From JABMQB01 sp963678235 (GTDB lineage: Bacteria; Bacteroidota; Bacteroidia; Bacteroidales; Prolixibacteraceae): a stretch of DNA of 64,000 bases. The translations under genes and the position numbers were made by a program. The stretch covers positions 4,464,001-4,528,000 of the forward strand of contig OY782766.1 in NCBI GenBank assembly GCA_963678235.1, written 5' to 3'. Below the pieces are notes generated by a model. That model did not search any database. It saw only the letters and a list, made by a program, of their open reading frames with translations, and was not told the DNA's origin. Position 1 is the stretch's first letter; every line of letters starts with the position of its first letter. Positions 8,209 to 17,575 of this stretch are shown one piece after another.

Positions 8209-10481
8209 TTCACAGGCAAGGGGTAATTATTTAGCAAGTTAAATTTTCCATCGGTTTTCATTAAAACAGAAGAATTAACTGGCCTAAGTAAAATGTCGTC
8301 AACTGCAATATATTCACCCTTAATCCAAAGTTGAATTTTATTTCCCGGCTCCAAGTTGAAAGATTCAGAGATTCTTATCCAATGATTATAAACATCGTGA
8401 ACTTCTCTGGTATTAAGTCTTTTCTCTAGCTTCTTATTGCCATTTACATCCACAATCTTCAAATCAGCTTTTGGCATATCAAATTTTCTTCCATCTACAT
8501 ATAACCAAAAAGAAAGCTCATAGGTGCCTTTTTGCCATGAATCATCCAAAACCTCATTTATTAGCTCCTTACGTCCTTTCCGAAGTGTCATTGCTCCATT
8601 ACCGGAGAATTTTATACCCGTGTTTTTATCGTTATAATTATATGTTAGAATTGATTTGGTAGATGAATCCAATAAGATATCTCCCTCTCCCTCCAACCCT
8701 GCTATTTCTACCTTGGCTTCGTCTAACCATTGTTGGTGGCTATTATGAAATACAGAAAGAGGGAGTTTTGAGAGCGTAATGTACTTATCTTCCCAAAATA
8801 CCTCGGCTTTTGATTGTAGCCAGGCTTCATCAGTGTTCATTTTTTCTTTGGTGCAAACCAAAAGAATGGGTTTAGTATTCATGTCATTTAATCTGGTTTT
8901 TGGAATTGCAGGATGCCCAAGCATTTGGATGCTACTTAATGCATTAGAAAAGGATAACCTTGGAGAAAAACTCTGGATTAATGGTAATTGTGTGTGGTAT
9001 GAGCATTTCATCGCATCATTAAATGCATTCATTCCTTTCTCGAAAAGCAATTTATCACCACATGTGCTTGCATAAGGAAGGAAAAATATTGCTTGAAAAT
9101 CCTTTGGATTTACCCCGGCATCTTTAAACCTTGCGAGATACTCACTATCGGATGATTCAAGTTTATCGTTTTTATTTAATAATCCTCCAGTGCTTCTACG
9201 GATATTTGTTCCAGCATCAATAGACCAATATCCAAGAACAAAAATTAAAAGTAAAATGCCCAACAATGACATATTTTTTAATCTTAGAAGCCTGTATAAT
9301 TTATAAAAGAATATTGCGGTATATGCCGTGAAAATATAATAGAATATCCAGGTAAACCTACCCAATGCCCGAAATTGCCCAATAGGAGGGATAATGTCGA
9401 TTATAAAACCAAAACCGTATTTAAATGGAATACACATTGCAAATAATAGAATTAGGATGGATGCAAAAAAATAGGTCTGAATATTTTTTCCGGGAGCAAA
9501 TATTTTCCAGCTAATTTTTTTCTTCGAGAAAGTGTTATAAAATCCGGTAAAAAAAATAGATACTGCAAGAATTGATGCCGGTAATCCAACATAAGCCCTT
9601 CCTTCCCATTGAAAATCCATGTTAATATGATTTCCCAATAAAGATTTTAAATCAGAATTGAATGGTAAAAAAACACTTAAAAAATTGGCATGATAAACAT
9701 AAAATCCATATGGATTATTGGGACGGTCGGTTACCCAGTCAGTTAAAGAAACCAAGCCTTTCACAATAAGTAAAGGTAGGACCGCCATGATAAACAATTG
9801 TAGTCCCGATTTCCAATAGGCACCAAGGTTATTTTTGTTTTTCCATAAATCAACAACCAGCACACCAAATAAAAATATCGAGAAAAATGCTGCATAATAG
9901 GCACTTGTAAATCCTCCAATGAGACCAGCCGAAACGAGCAAGGTTCCCCATAATATCTTTCTTTTTCCATCTCTAAATTGAATCAGAAAGTACCAAAACA
10001 TAGGGAGGAAAAATGCATAAACCATTTCAAAATGGCCATGGATCCTGTCAAATTGTGGGGTTAGAAACAATAGGACTATGGATAGAATAGCGGCATACCA
10101 ACGGGGTAATGAATAATGGCGAAGAAGTAAAAAAAGAAAAGGAACTGCCAGCAGCAACGAGAGTATCATCGTTAAATTAAGAATTCCAACACCATAGTTA
10201 GCAACGGGGTAAAATTTATCCACAAATTTTACTACCTGAACATACAAAGGATGCGAATTTATATATTGTAAGTGGTCTCCATAAGGATAATTGATACCAT
10301 CATGTTTAATTCCATCATCGTATTTTAAATAATACGAAAAGTTAAAGTAACTTTTTACAGCATCTCCTGATGTTGAATATAAATATCCGTTTGGATGCTG
10401 AAGGATAGGTTTGAAAATAAAAAAAAGAATACCACAGGTTAAAATAGAAATAAGAATAATCGTTAAGGTATTTTTTTTCAT
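8205..10481 (-). CDS. Large polytopic membrane protein with C-terminal exported domain (GT-C/YfhO-like)
   Basis: A 758-residue protein. The first ~430 residues contain roughly 10-12 membrane segments; the first external loop has TSGDAVKSYFNFSYYLKYDDG and NYPYGDHLQYINSHP, reminiscent of GT-C and YfhO-type proteins. The C-terminal ~320 residues are soluble and probably periplasmic, with a final beta-rich part (ELSFWLYVDGRKFDMPKADLKI, IQLWIKGEYIAVDDILLRP) that looks like a carbohydrate-binding-type sandwich. Likely acts in surface polysaccharide or glycoprotein assembly; no substrate is assignable. Lies 39 bases downstream of the AlgJ-like gene start region on the same strand, so may share its transcript. 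Confidence 0.6.
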   Translation of the reverse strand: MKKNTLTIILISILTCGILFFIFKPILQHPNGYLYSTSGDAVKSYFNFSYYLKYDDGIKHDGINYPYGDHLQYINSHPLYVQVVKFVDKFYPVANYGVGILNLTMILSLLLAVPFLFLLLRHYSLPRWYAAILSIVLLFLTPQFDRIHGHFEMVYAFFLPMFWYFLIQFRDGKRKILWGTLLVSAGLIGGFTSAYYAAFFSIFLFGVLVVDLWKNKNNLGAYWKSGLQLFIMAVLPLLIVKGLVSLTDWVTDRPNNPYGFYVYHANFLSVFLPFNSDLKSLLGNHINMDFQWEGRAYVGLPASILAVSIFFTGFYNTFSKKKISWKIFAPGKNIQTYFFASILILLFAMCIPFKYGFGFIIDIIPPIGQFRALGRFTWIFYYIFTAYTAIFFYKLYRLLRLKNMSLLGILLLIFVLGYWSIDAGTNIRRSTGGLLNKNDKLESSDSEYLARFKDAGVNPKDFQAIFFLPYASTCGDKLLFEKGMNAFNDAMKCSYHTQLPLIQSFSPRLSFSNALSSIQMLGHPAIPKTRLNDMNTKPILLVCTKEKMNTDEAWLQSKAEVFWEDKYITLSKLPLSVFHNSHQQWLDEAKVEIAGLEGEGDILLDSSTKSILTYNYNDKNTGIKFSGNGAMTLRKGRKELINEVLDDSWQKGTYELSFWLYVDGRKFDMPKADLKIVDVNGNKKLEKRLNTREVHDVYNHWIRISESFNLEPGNKIQLWIKGEYIAVDDILLRPVNSSVLMKTDGKFNLLNNYPLPVN

Positions 10482-10520
10482 GATGTCGTGAAATTTATAT
10501 TGCTTACGAATTTATAATTT

Positions 10521-11690
10521 TTATTGGCTGTTTGCTGTAGGTTCAGGTATTTTATTTTCATCCCTATGGATGTTGTCTAGAATGTTTGGTATAAAACCCT
10601 CGAATGTGGCTAGAACGTACACATCAGGTTTCTCATTTATAATTTTTTTCGGATGCAGTTTAAACTCCCAACTGTCAAACAGGAAGATGCTATAAGAAAA
10701 ATGTTCGGGTAAAAATTTATGAAAGTACTCTCCAAAGGAATCATTGACCATCATTAATCGTGGGAGAGAGTCATTTTCTGTTGTGTATCTTCTTTCATAG
10801 GATCCAGGGTATGCAAATCTTTCCGGGGCGCTATACTTCTGAGGGAGCCTGGTTTCCCCAGATTTAAATTTAGGCTTTAATTTTAACCGATAATCAATCA
10901 AACTATCTTGTACGCCCAACATTTTAGCAATACTTCCACCATAATAAGTGGTAGTGTCAGGTGTATATTCTTCGAGAGAATGGATATGTCCTAGGTCAGC
11001 AAATGTTGTAATGTGATCGGTAATTGCTTTGTATGCATAAAAAGTTGCATAATCATTCCAGTGATTATCCATTTTGTGGTATAGCACAGGATGGTTTTTT
11101 TTAGCATTTAGAATAACAGGCCTTAAATCAATAACATCGACTTTTGTTTTTGTTTTAAGCATTTCAATAAACTGATCGGTCATTGTTCTTTTTGAATACT
11201 GAAAATATCCATCAGGGAGGTATTCAGGGTAAATAATTTTTTTTGTTGGAATTACAACAAAAATAAATTTACAATTGTGATTGTTCAGAAATTCCCAACG
11301 TTTCTTAAATTCTACTTCCAATCTTTCCAGCTCATCTGTTGTAAGCCTTTTGGTTCCTTTATAAATATCAATATCCCTTCCTTGAAATAACCAACCTTCT
11401 TTTCCCAATATTGCTGACTTTGGATCTGGCGACCTTTTTAAAAAGAAATAGCTAAAATCGTTATAAGCTTTCAGTCCAACAGATCTTAAACCAAAATGGT
11501 CGTTATACCAGGCATCGTATTTATTTGGATATGTATCCAGATGTTTGTAATCAATGGATGGTTTTTCGCTCAATTCTCTATTCTCATCGCCTGTTTTTTC
11601 TGGAAAAATTTTCAGAATACTGGCTATTTGAGGAAAAACGAGAAAAACTAAGAAACCAATAGACAAAATATATGGATATATTTTTTTCAT
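10521..11690 (-). CDS. AlgJ/AlgX-like SGNH-type O-acetyltransferase partner (DHHW family)
   Basis: A 389-residue protein with one N-terminal membrane anchor (IYPYILSIGFLVFLVFPQIASIL). It carries the motif WYNDHFGLRS typical of DHHW/AlgJ-type proteins, a DxxNHW-like segment, YHKMDNHWNDYATFYAY, and a late LMMVNDSFGEYFHKFLPEHF serine segment, consistent with the SGNH-like active site. It partners the MBOAT gene that starts upstream (four bases between them). Together they would move acetyl groups across the inner membrane and onto an exported polysaccharide, as AlgI/AlgJ do for alginate. No alginate polymerase is present here, so the polymer is unknown. Confidence 0.85.
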   Translation of the reverse strand: MKKIYPYILSIGFLVFLVFPQIASILKIFPEKTGDENRELSEKPSIDYKHLDTYPNKYDAWYNDHFGLRSVGLKAYNDFSYFFLKRSPDPKSAILGKEGWLFQGRDIDIYKGTKRLTTDELERLEVEFKKRWEFLNNHNCKFIFVVIPTKKIIYPEYLPDGYFQYSKRTMTDQFIEMLKTKTKVDVIDLRPVILNAKKNHPVLYHKMDNHWNDYATFYAYKAITDHITTFADLGHIHSLEEYTPDTTTYYGGSIAKMLGVQDSLIDYRLKLKPKFKSGETRLPQKYSAPERFAYPGSYERRYTTENDSLPRLMMVNDSFGEYFHKFLPEHFSYSIFLFDSWEFKLHPKKIINEKPDVYVLATFEGFIPNILDNIHRDENKIPEPTANSQ

Positions 11691-11694
11691 AAAG

Positions 11695-13125
11695 CTAGAA
11701 TCGAAAATAAATAAAAGGATTATATGTGTCTGATATCAATAATATTGTAATAACTACTAAAGCTCCAAGAATAAATATTGTTTTAGATATAGTTTGTATT
11801 GCCGGAGGGATTAATCTTGGATATTTGGTTTCAGCAAAATTTTGTAACCATCTGAAAAAACCAAAGGCTCCAGCAACTGCAGGAATACCGATAACCAGAA
11901 ATTCTGAATTGATTATTTTAAGGATATAATTGGAACCAATATATTCAGGATTGCCCAAAAACAATACCTTAAAAAATGCTGAAGTATGTTGGAAGTCATT
12001 GGTTTCAAACAATACCCAGGCTAATGTAACAATTGAGAAGGTATAAAATATTTGTATAAACCTTGGGACCTTCTTCAAGATGCTCTTTTCAAACCATGCA
12101 CGTTCAAAAATCATAAATGTTCCGTGAACCAGGCCCCAAACAAGGAAATTCCAACTTGCACCATGCCAAAAGCCACAAATTACGAAAACAATAAAAAGGT
12201 TAAAATAAGTTCTTGAGTTTCCTTTTCGGTTACCGCCAAGTGGGAAATATAAATAGTTTTTTAACCATGCTCCCAGCGTAATATGCCAATGGTTCCAAAA
12301 TTCCCTTACTGAACCTGTTATATATGGATAGTTGAAATTTTCCGGAAGTTTAAACCCGAACATTCTTCCAAGGCCAATTGCCATATCGCTATAACCAGCA
12401 AAATCAAAATATATTTGAAAAGAAAAGCAAACAACTCCAATCCATGCAATTTGTTGAGGGAGCATTTCCGGTGGAAGTTCAAAGGCTTCTTTTGCAACAA
12501 TTGCAAATTGGTTAGAAATAATAACTTTTTTTATCAAACCTAAAACAAAGCGCTCAATTCCTTTAGAAAAATTTTCAATACTTTCCTTTCTATTGGTAAG
12601 CTGGGGGGCAAGTTGGTTATATCTTACAATAGGCCCAGCAATTAACTGAGGGAAGTATGAAATATATAATGCTAAATAAAATAATTTTTTCTGAACGGGA
12701 GTTTCCTTTTTATAAACATCTACTAAATAAGAGAGTGCCTGAAAGGTAAAGAATGAAATTCCTAAGGGGAGAACAATTCCCGGATCTTTAAATGGGTTCA
12801 TGCCCAATTTAGCACCTATTAAATTTATATTTTCTACAATAAAATTTCCATATTTAAATGTTCCCAGCATTAAAACATTGAAAAATACTCCCAGAAACAA
12901 GGGGATTTTACTTTTGTCTTTTGTTCTGTCTATCCATAATCCAAACAAATAGTTTCCGATTATTGATAGAAATAATATTATGGATAATGAAACACCTCCC
13001 CAGGCATAAAAAAACAAACTTGCCAGCATTAATACCAAATTCCTGCCTTTGGGATTAACAGTATAGTAGATAAATAAAACTATGGGAAGAAAAATGAATA
13101 TAAATGTCAGGCTACTAAAGAGCAT
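11695..13125 (-). CDS. MBOAT-family O-acyltransferase (AlgI-like)
   Basis: A 476-residue inner-membrane protein with about 10-12 membrane segments. It shows MBOAT/AlgI hallmarks: FFTFQALSYLVDVYKKE, FAGYSDMAIGLGRMFGF, the segment VREFWNHWHITLGAWLKNYL and then FPLGGNRKG, and the catalytic-His region CGFWHGASWNFLVWG. It passes acetyl or acyl groups across the membrane to the periplasmic transferase encoded immediately downstream. Family length is normal. The divergent promoter region at 13126-13357 separates it from the next plus-strand gene. Confidence 0.93.
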   Translation of the reverse strand: MLFSSLTFIFIFLPIVLFIYYTVNPKGRNLVLMLASLFFYAWGGVSLSIILFLSIIGNYLFGLWIDRTKDKSKIPLFLGVFFNVLMLGTFKYGNFIVENINLIGAKLGMNPFKDPGIVLPLGISFFTFQALSYLVDVYKKETPVQKKLFYLALYISYFPQLIAGPIVRYNQLAPQLTNRKESIENFSKGIERFVLGLIKKVIISNQFAIVAKEAFELPPEMLPQQIAWIGVVCFSFQIYFDFAGYSDMAIGLGRMFGFKLPENFNYPYITGSVREFWNHWHITLGAWLKNYLYFPLGGNRKGNSRTYFNLFIVFVICGFWHGASWNFLVWGLVHGTFMIFERAWFEKSILKKVPRFIQIFYTFSIVTLAWVLFETNDFQHTSAFFKVLFLGNPEYIGSNYILKIINSEFLVIGIPAVAGAFGFFRWLQNFAETKYPRLIPPAIQTISKTIFILGALVVITILLISDTYNPFIYFRF

Positions 13126-13357
13126 AATGATGGATAATTATAATAAACAAATAGTATAAAAATAAAACAGCACAAAAATATAAAATTATGTTTATTGTTG
13201 TTTCTTCAAATAATCAAGGTATAAATTATTATTTTTCACAACGAGCTAGTTAATTTTAAACTATTCATTACTTTAGGCTGCTAATAAAATATAACGATCT
13301 GGCAATTCTAGTCCAGTTATCATTTTGATGTTTTTTTATAATTAGAATTTATTTAAA

Positions 13358-15082
13358 ATGGCTGAATCATTCTTTTCCTTCAAATCATTTAAAACGGAAT
13401 TAATAATTCTCCTTTTTTTTGTTTTGCTATTAAACAATTTTGTTGGCAAAACCATAACGGGTGATGGTGTTGGCTATTATGAATATTTGCCATCACTATT
13501 TATCCATCATGATATCAACCGTAAGGATATTTCAGAACAATCAAAAAATGATTTTTTTGAACGGGTAAAGAAATATGGTGTTTATGTAGATTACGAAGAA
13601 CATAAATTAAATAAATATCCTTGTGGCGTGGCTGTTTTGCAAAGCCCTTTCTTTTTCGTGACAAAGTTGTTTACAAAAATGAATGGCAACCATGATGATG
13701 GATATCAGGAACCTTTTCACGCTGCCGTTTTTTATGCCGCCATTTTTTATTTATTTATTACTCTTTTACTGTTAAAGGGATTGTTGAACTATTATAAGCT
13801 AAGTGATAAATCTATTACTTTAATTCAGGTTTTATTGGTTTTTTCAACCTCTGTTACTCAATATGCTTCGTCAAATTCGGCATTTAGCCATGTTTATTCC
13901 CTTTTTGCAATAACTGCGTTTTTATTTTTCGCAAAAAGGTTTTTCGTAACTAACAATGTTTCTAATTTTTTGTGGGCATGTGTTGTGTTAGGATTGATTA
14001 TTATCCTTAGGCAAATTAATATCCTAATCTTTTTATTTCTTCCTTTTATTGCGGGTTCATGGGACTCGTTAAAAAATGGGGTAAGGACAGTGGTGCTTAA
14101 ACCCCATATCCTAATTTCAGGCATCCTTTTGTTTTCAGGGGTAGTTTTCATACAATTATTTTTGTGGTATTTACAAACAGGGCATTTTTTCGTTTATTCT
14201 TACCAGGGTGAAGGATTTAATTTTTTGCACCCTGAGTTTTTAAATATCTTGTTTAGTTATCGAAAGGGATTGTTTATTTATACACCAGTTTTATTGCTTT
14301 GTGTTCCTTCTTTGGTATGGTTGGTTTATTCCGGAAAATATTACCTGGCATTTTCCTGGTTATCTTTTTTTGTAATCCTCACCTATGTTTTATCTTCCTG
14401 GTGGAGCTGGTATTACGGTGGAAGTTATGGATTGCGGGCTTATATAGAGTATTATCCGGTGTTTTTTGTTTTAACAGGAATGTTTTTGGCGAAAACAAGA
14501 GCTTGGATAAAAACAGTGGTAATTGTGTTTGCACTTATTACAATTCCAATTAACCTTATACAAACCTACCAGTACAAAGTTTATATTTTACATGCCACTG
14601 ATATGGATAAAACAAGGTATTGGAAGGTTTTTCTAAATACGAATAAACGACTTAAAGGAATTTTTTATAAAAAAATGCATGATTACAGGGCATTTAATGT
14701 TGAATTTGAAAAAATAATTGGGGACCTAAAATTAGATGCTAATAACATGGCGCAAATTTGGGCGCAAAATTGTGGTAATCTTCCTGATATTAACCAGATT
14801 GACTTTGTGAAAATATCTTTTACAAACGCCTTTAAATTTAGGGACAAAGTTAGGATAGTATTGTCTATTAATGGCGAGGACAAGAAAAACTATTATTACC
14901 ATAGGGTTTGGCATATTCATTTTGCAAATGAAAAATTTAACCAATTTCAAATCGGGAGTTATGACTTTATCCTTCCAAAAATCGATAACCTGGATAATAA
15001 AACAATACGTTTGAACATTGAAGACGTGGATAAGAATCAGGTATTAGGCGATTTTAAAATTCAATTTCTTACAAAAAAATAG
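13358..15082 (+). CDS. Polytopic membrane protein, GT-C glycosyltransferase-like (paralog)
   Basis: A 574-residue protein with about 10 membrane segments and a C-terminal soluble region of ~150 residues. It shares TGDGVGYYEYLPSLF and YPCGVAVLQSPFFFV with the 429-residue protein at 6919-8208, along with a RKGLFIYTPVLL segment and an SSWWSWYYGGSYGLRAYIEYYPV segment. The acidic DG in the first loop fits a GT-C catalytic position (inference). The C-terminal domain is absent from the shorter paralog and is rich in beta strands. Probably a glycan-assembly enzyme; the acceptor and donor are unknown. Confidence 0.65.
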   Translation: MAESFFSFKSFKTELIILLFFVLLLNNFVGKTITGDGVGYYEYLPSLFIHHDINRKDISEQSKNDFFERVKKYGVYVDYEEHKLNKYPCGVAVLQSPFFFVTKLFTKMNGNHDDGYQEPFHAAVFYAAIFYLFITLLLLKGLLNYYKLSDKSITLIQVLLVFSTSVTQYASSNSAFSHVYSLFAITAFLFFAKRFFVTNNVSNFLWACVVLGLIIILRQINILIFLFLPFIAGSWDSLKNGVRTVVLKPHILISGILLFSGVVFIQLFLWYLQTGHFFVYSYQGEGFNFLHPEFLNILFSYRKGLFIYTPVLLLCVPSLVWLVYSGKYYLAFSWLSFFVILTYVLSSWWSWYYGGSYGLRAYIEYYPVFFVLTGMFLAKTRAWIKTVVIVFALITIPINLIQTYQYKVYILHATDMDKTRYWKVFLNTNKRLKGIFYKKMHDYRAFNVEFEKIIGDLKLDANNMAQIWAQNCGNLPDINQIDFVKISFTNAFKFRDKVRIVLSINGEDKKNYYYHRVWHIHFANEKFNQFQIGSYDFILPKIDNLDNKTIRLNIEDVDKNQVLGDFKIQFLTKK

Positions 15083-15175
15083 ATGATTTGACCAGTAAAC
15101 AGATCCTGTTTCACGATACTCATCACAAAAAACAGAAACTTTTTTAAATTACCGTATAAAATAATTTTCCTCCGA

Positions 15176-17272
15176 TTAAATTATTGCTTGGTGCAGTTCA
15201 ATTTTAATATCATCAATAAAAACAGGATCTTTTGAAGAGTTATAAAAATATATTTGCAGCTTTTGAGCTGCCCTGAATTTTTTAGGGACAAACATCTTAT
15301 AATGTAAATCGCCCCAACTATCGAGTTTCTTAAAATAATCAATACAATATATCGAATACCAAAATCTTTCTTCGTTAGGCAAAGTAAGTTCAATAACAAT
15401 CCTTGTATTGTTTTTTAAACCCGTTTGGTAGTATTTGCACGAAATACCGATTGAATTTAAATTTTCAATAGATTGCGGAATCGAATCGTTTCGATAGATA
15501 GAACTGGTTTTATCCCCCCTGAGTATTTTTGTTGATTTTTGTCCGGAAAAAGCATGATCTTCGCTTATTGCATTTTGTTTCCACCCGTAATACTCTTTTT
15601 CCATATCGTTAAATGTGGTAATCGTATCATAAATAACGGTATCCATAATTTGTTCGAATGTTGCCATTATAACCTGGTCGTTATTTTTTGTATTGGTATA
15701 TATGGTATCCAGAGAAACCTCGAGTTGCAATGATTCAGACTGGTTTATAAGTTCCTGCTTTAAAAGTCTTGTCCTTCGTCCTGGCGAAGAAAATAAGTAA
15801 ATCGGTGTATCTTCTTTAATAATAGTATCAATTTCTGCATCTTTTGTGCGAAAATGTTTGAATGGTCTGTCAATGCCCTCGAATGTCAGAATTTTGGGGT
15901 ACAGCTCCATGTAATTTTTTGTGAAACTGTTTTTCCCGGCAACATAGCTTATTCCCCAAAGCAACCCATTAGCCTCAAATGGTCCTGATACCCAACCGGG
16001 TTCAAGTAACCAATAATTATTTGGTCCAATGTTTTTATCAATGAAGTTCCTGGTTTCAATTCGCGCTTGTTTCTTTTCAATCGTATTTTCTTTGCTGGCA
16101 TTTAAATCTATTATGGTTGGGATAACAAGAAATCCTAAAAGAACTATGGATATCAAGGTTTGAGCTATATTACGAAACTTAAAGTAATACGAAATAAGTT
16201 GTACCGATAGAAATGCAACTATGCCAGATAAACCAAGCGTAGGTATTAAATAATAGTTTTTAAAATTTTTGGAAGCCATTAAGGCAATTAATAGGCAAGA
16301 AATAAGGAATCCGGCTAAAAAAAGCACTTTTTTCCGGTTTTCTTTTCTCCCTTTTTTGAACAGCAAGTACATCAGAATGGAGACTATCCCTAATCCAAAA
16401 AACCAAACGAAATTTTCTCCATAATTGTATAGTTTGTCAATGGTTGATACTAGTTTATCAACATCAAGGATTCCCCGTTCACCACCACCATAAGTTCCTT
16501 TATGAAGAAAAAGCTGGAGTATAAATCTTTTTGCATTTCCAAACTTGTCAATTACGGGAAGGAAAGAAATAAACGCTGCAAGAATAAAACTCCATCCGTA
16601 CCTGAACCAACTTCTTCCGTGTAAAATAAGTGGCGGAATAAAAGCCAACACCACAAAATTAAATTTAGCGATAAATCCAAAACCCATAATTATTCCGGAA
16701 ATCAGGGCGTATTTTTTTTCGGAAATTTCTTTATATAGATACAAGATGGTGTACACTGAAAAAATGAAGGCTACCAATGGTAACAACCTGTCCACAATAA
16801 GCCTGAGTTGCATTGCAAGGACTATTTCTGAGAGAAAATATGTGCCCTGGATGAACAGCAATGCAGTTATACTTTTTGTTTTGTCAAGTATTTTCTTGCC
16901 TCCCCAAATTAAAACAAGTGAAGATAAGCCCAACATAAACATCGAACATGCCTTAATATAAAAATCGGGACGGGCAATTACATCATCGATAATATTTCCA
17001 TGCCCGAACAGCAAATGAGACAGCCTGAGGAAAATACCTATGAGCACCAAAAATGGAGTGCCCGGGTGATCAGTAAATCCAATATTGTCAAAGCGGAGGG
17101 TTGAAACATTTAATCCGTTCAATAAATAAACATATTCACCATCAATACCTGTCAAAGAAAAATGTCCATTGGCTACTCCGAGGTATAAAAGATATAAAAC
17201 CATTAGTATCGGCAGTACCAAAGAAAGTAAAAAGTTGCTTGTGAAAGAGTTTTTCCAGTTTCTAAAAATCAT
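15176..17272 (-). CDS. Polytopic membrane protein, GT39-like
   Basis: A 698-residue protein. The first loop reads LTGIDGEYVYLLNGLNV, followed by GFTDHPGTPFLVL; an acidic pair in this position is usual in ArnT/PMT-type GT-C enzymes. About 11 membrane segments occupy the first ~390 residues. The remaining ~300 residues are soluble, ending in a beta-rich domain (RIVIELTLPNEERFWYSI, LQIYFYNSSKDPVFIDDIKI) that parallels the tail of the 758-residue protein. Likely uses a polyprenyl-linked sugar in the periplasm (inference). It converges with the gene ending at 15082 with 93 bases between. Confidence 0.6.
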   Translation of the reverse strand: MIFRNWKNSFTSNFLLSLVLPILMVLYLLYLGVANGHFSLTGIDGEYVYLLNGLNVSTLRFDNIGFTDHPGTPFLVLIGIFLRLSHLLFGHGNIIDDVIARPDFYIKACSMFMLGLSSLVLIWGGKKILDKTKSITALLFIQGTYFLSEIVLAMQLRLIVDRLLPLVAFIFSVYTILYLYKEISEKKYALISGIIMGFGFIAKFNFVVLAFIPPLILHGRSWFRYGWSFILAAFISFLPVIDKFGNAKRFILQLFLHKGTYGGGERGILDVDKLVSTIDKLYNYGENFVWFFGLGIVSILMYLLFKKGRKENRKKVLFLAGFLISCLLIALMASKNFKNYYLIPTLGLSGIVAFLSVQLISYYFKFRNIAQTLISIVLLGFLVIPTIIDLNASKENTIEKKQARIETRNFIDKNIGPNNYWLLEPGWVSGPFEANGLLWGISYVAGKNSFTKNYMELYPKILTFEGIDRPFKHFRTKDAEIDTIIKEDTPIYLFSSPGRRTRLLKQELINQSESLQLEVSLDTIYTNTKNNDQVIMATFEQIMDTVIYDTITTFNDMEKEYYGWKQNAISEDHAFSGQKSTKILRGDKTSSIYRNDSIPQSIENLNSIGISCKYYQTGLKNNTRIVIELTLPNEERFWYSIYCIDYFKKLDSWGDLHYKMFVPKKFRAAQKLQIYFYNSSKDPVFIDDIKIELHQAII

Positions 17273-17575
17273 TTGTTTGGTAATTCGTTTAATTTATTGG
17301 ATTAATTAAGGGGACTTTAGCGGCTAAATTTATTTTCATAAACATAGTTTTCTTGAAATAATTATCTAGGCTCTATTACAACTTACCGACAATTAATATA
17401 TAAGTTGTTTTAAAGTTACTATTTGAAAAGTAAAAATAGCAAGAATTTGTAAACCAAGAAATCAATCTCACATTCACAAATAACCATGGCACATATTCTT
17501 GCTTAGCAGGAATAACATTCCAAACTTCCTAAATATCGATTTAATTATGAGTAGTTTCTATAAATTTGGAATGAC
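17273..17575. other. Gene-free stretch with two inverted repeats
   Basis: 303 bases between two minus-strand genes with no credible ORF. Two inverted repeats are visible. CATTCCAAA (17516-17524) pairs with TTTGGAATG (17565-17573) directly after the stop of the 500-residue gene. AGCAAGAAT (17438-17446) pairs with ATTCTTGCT (17495-17503). Neither has a U-tract, so they are weak as intrinsic terminators. The part next to 17272 should contain the promoter of the 698-residue gene. Confidence 0.4.
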
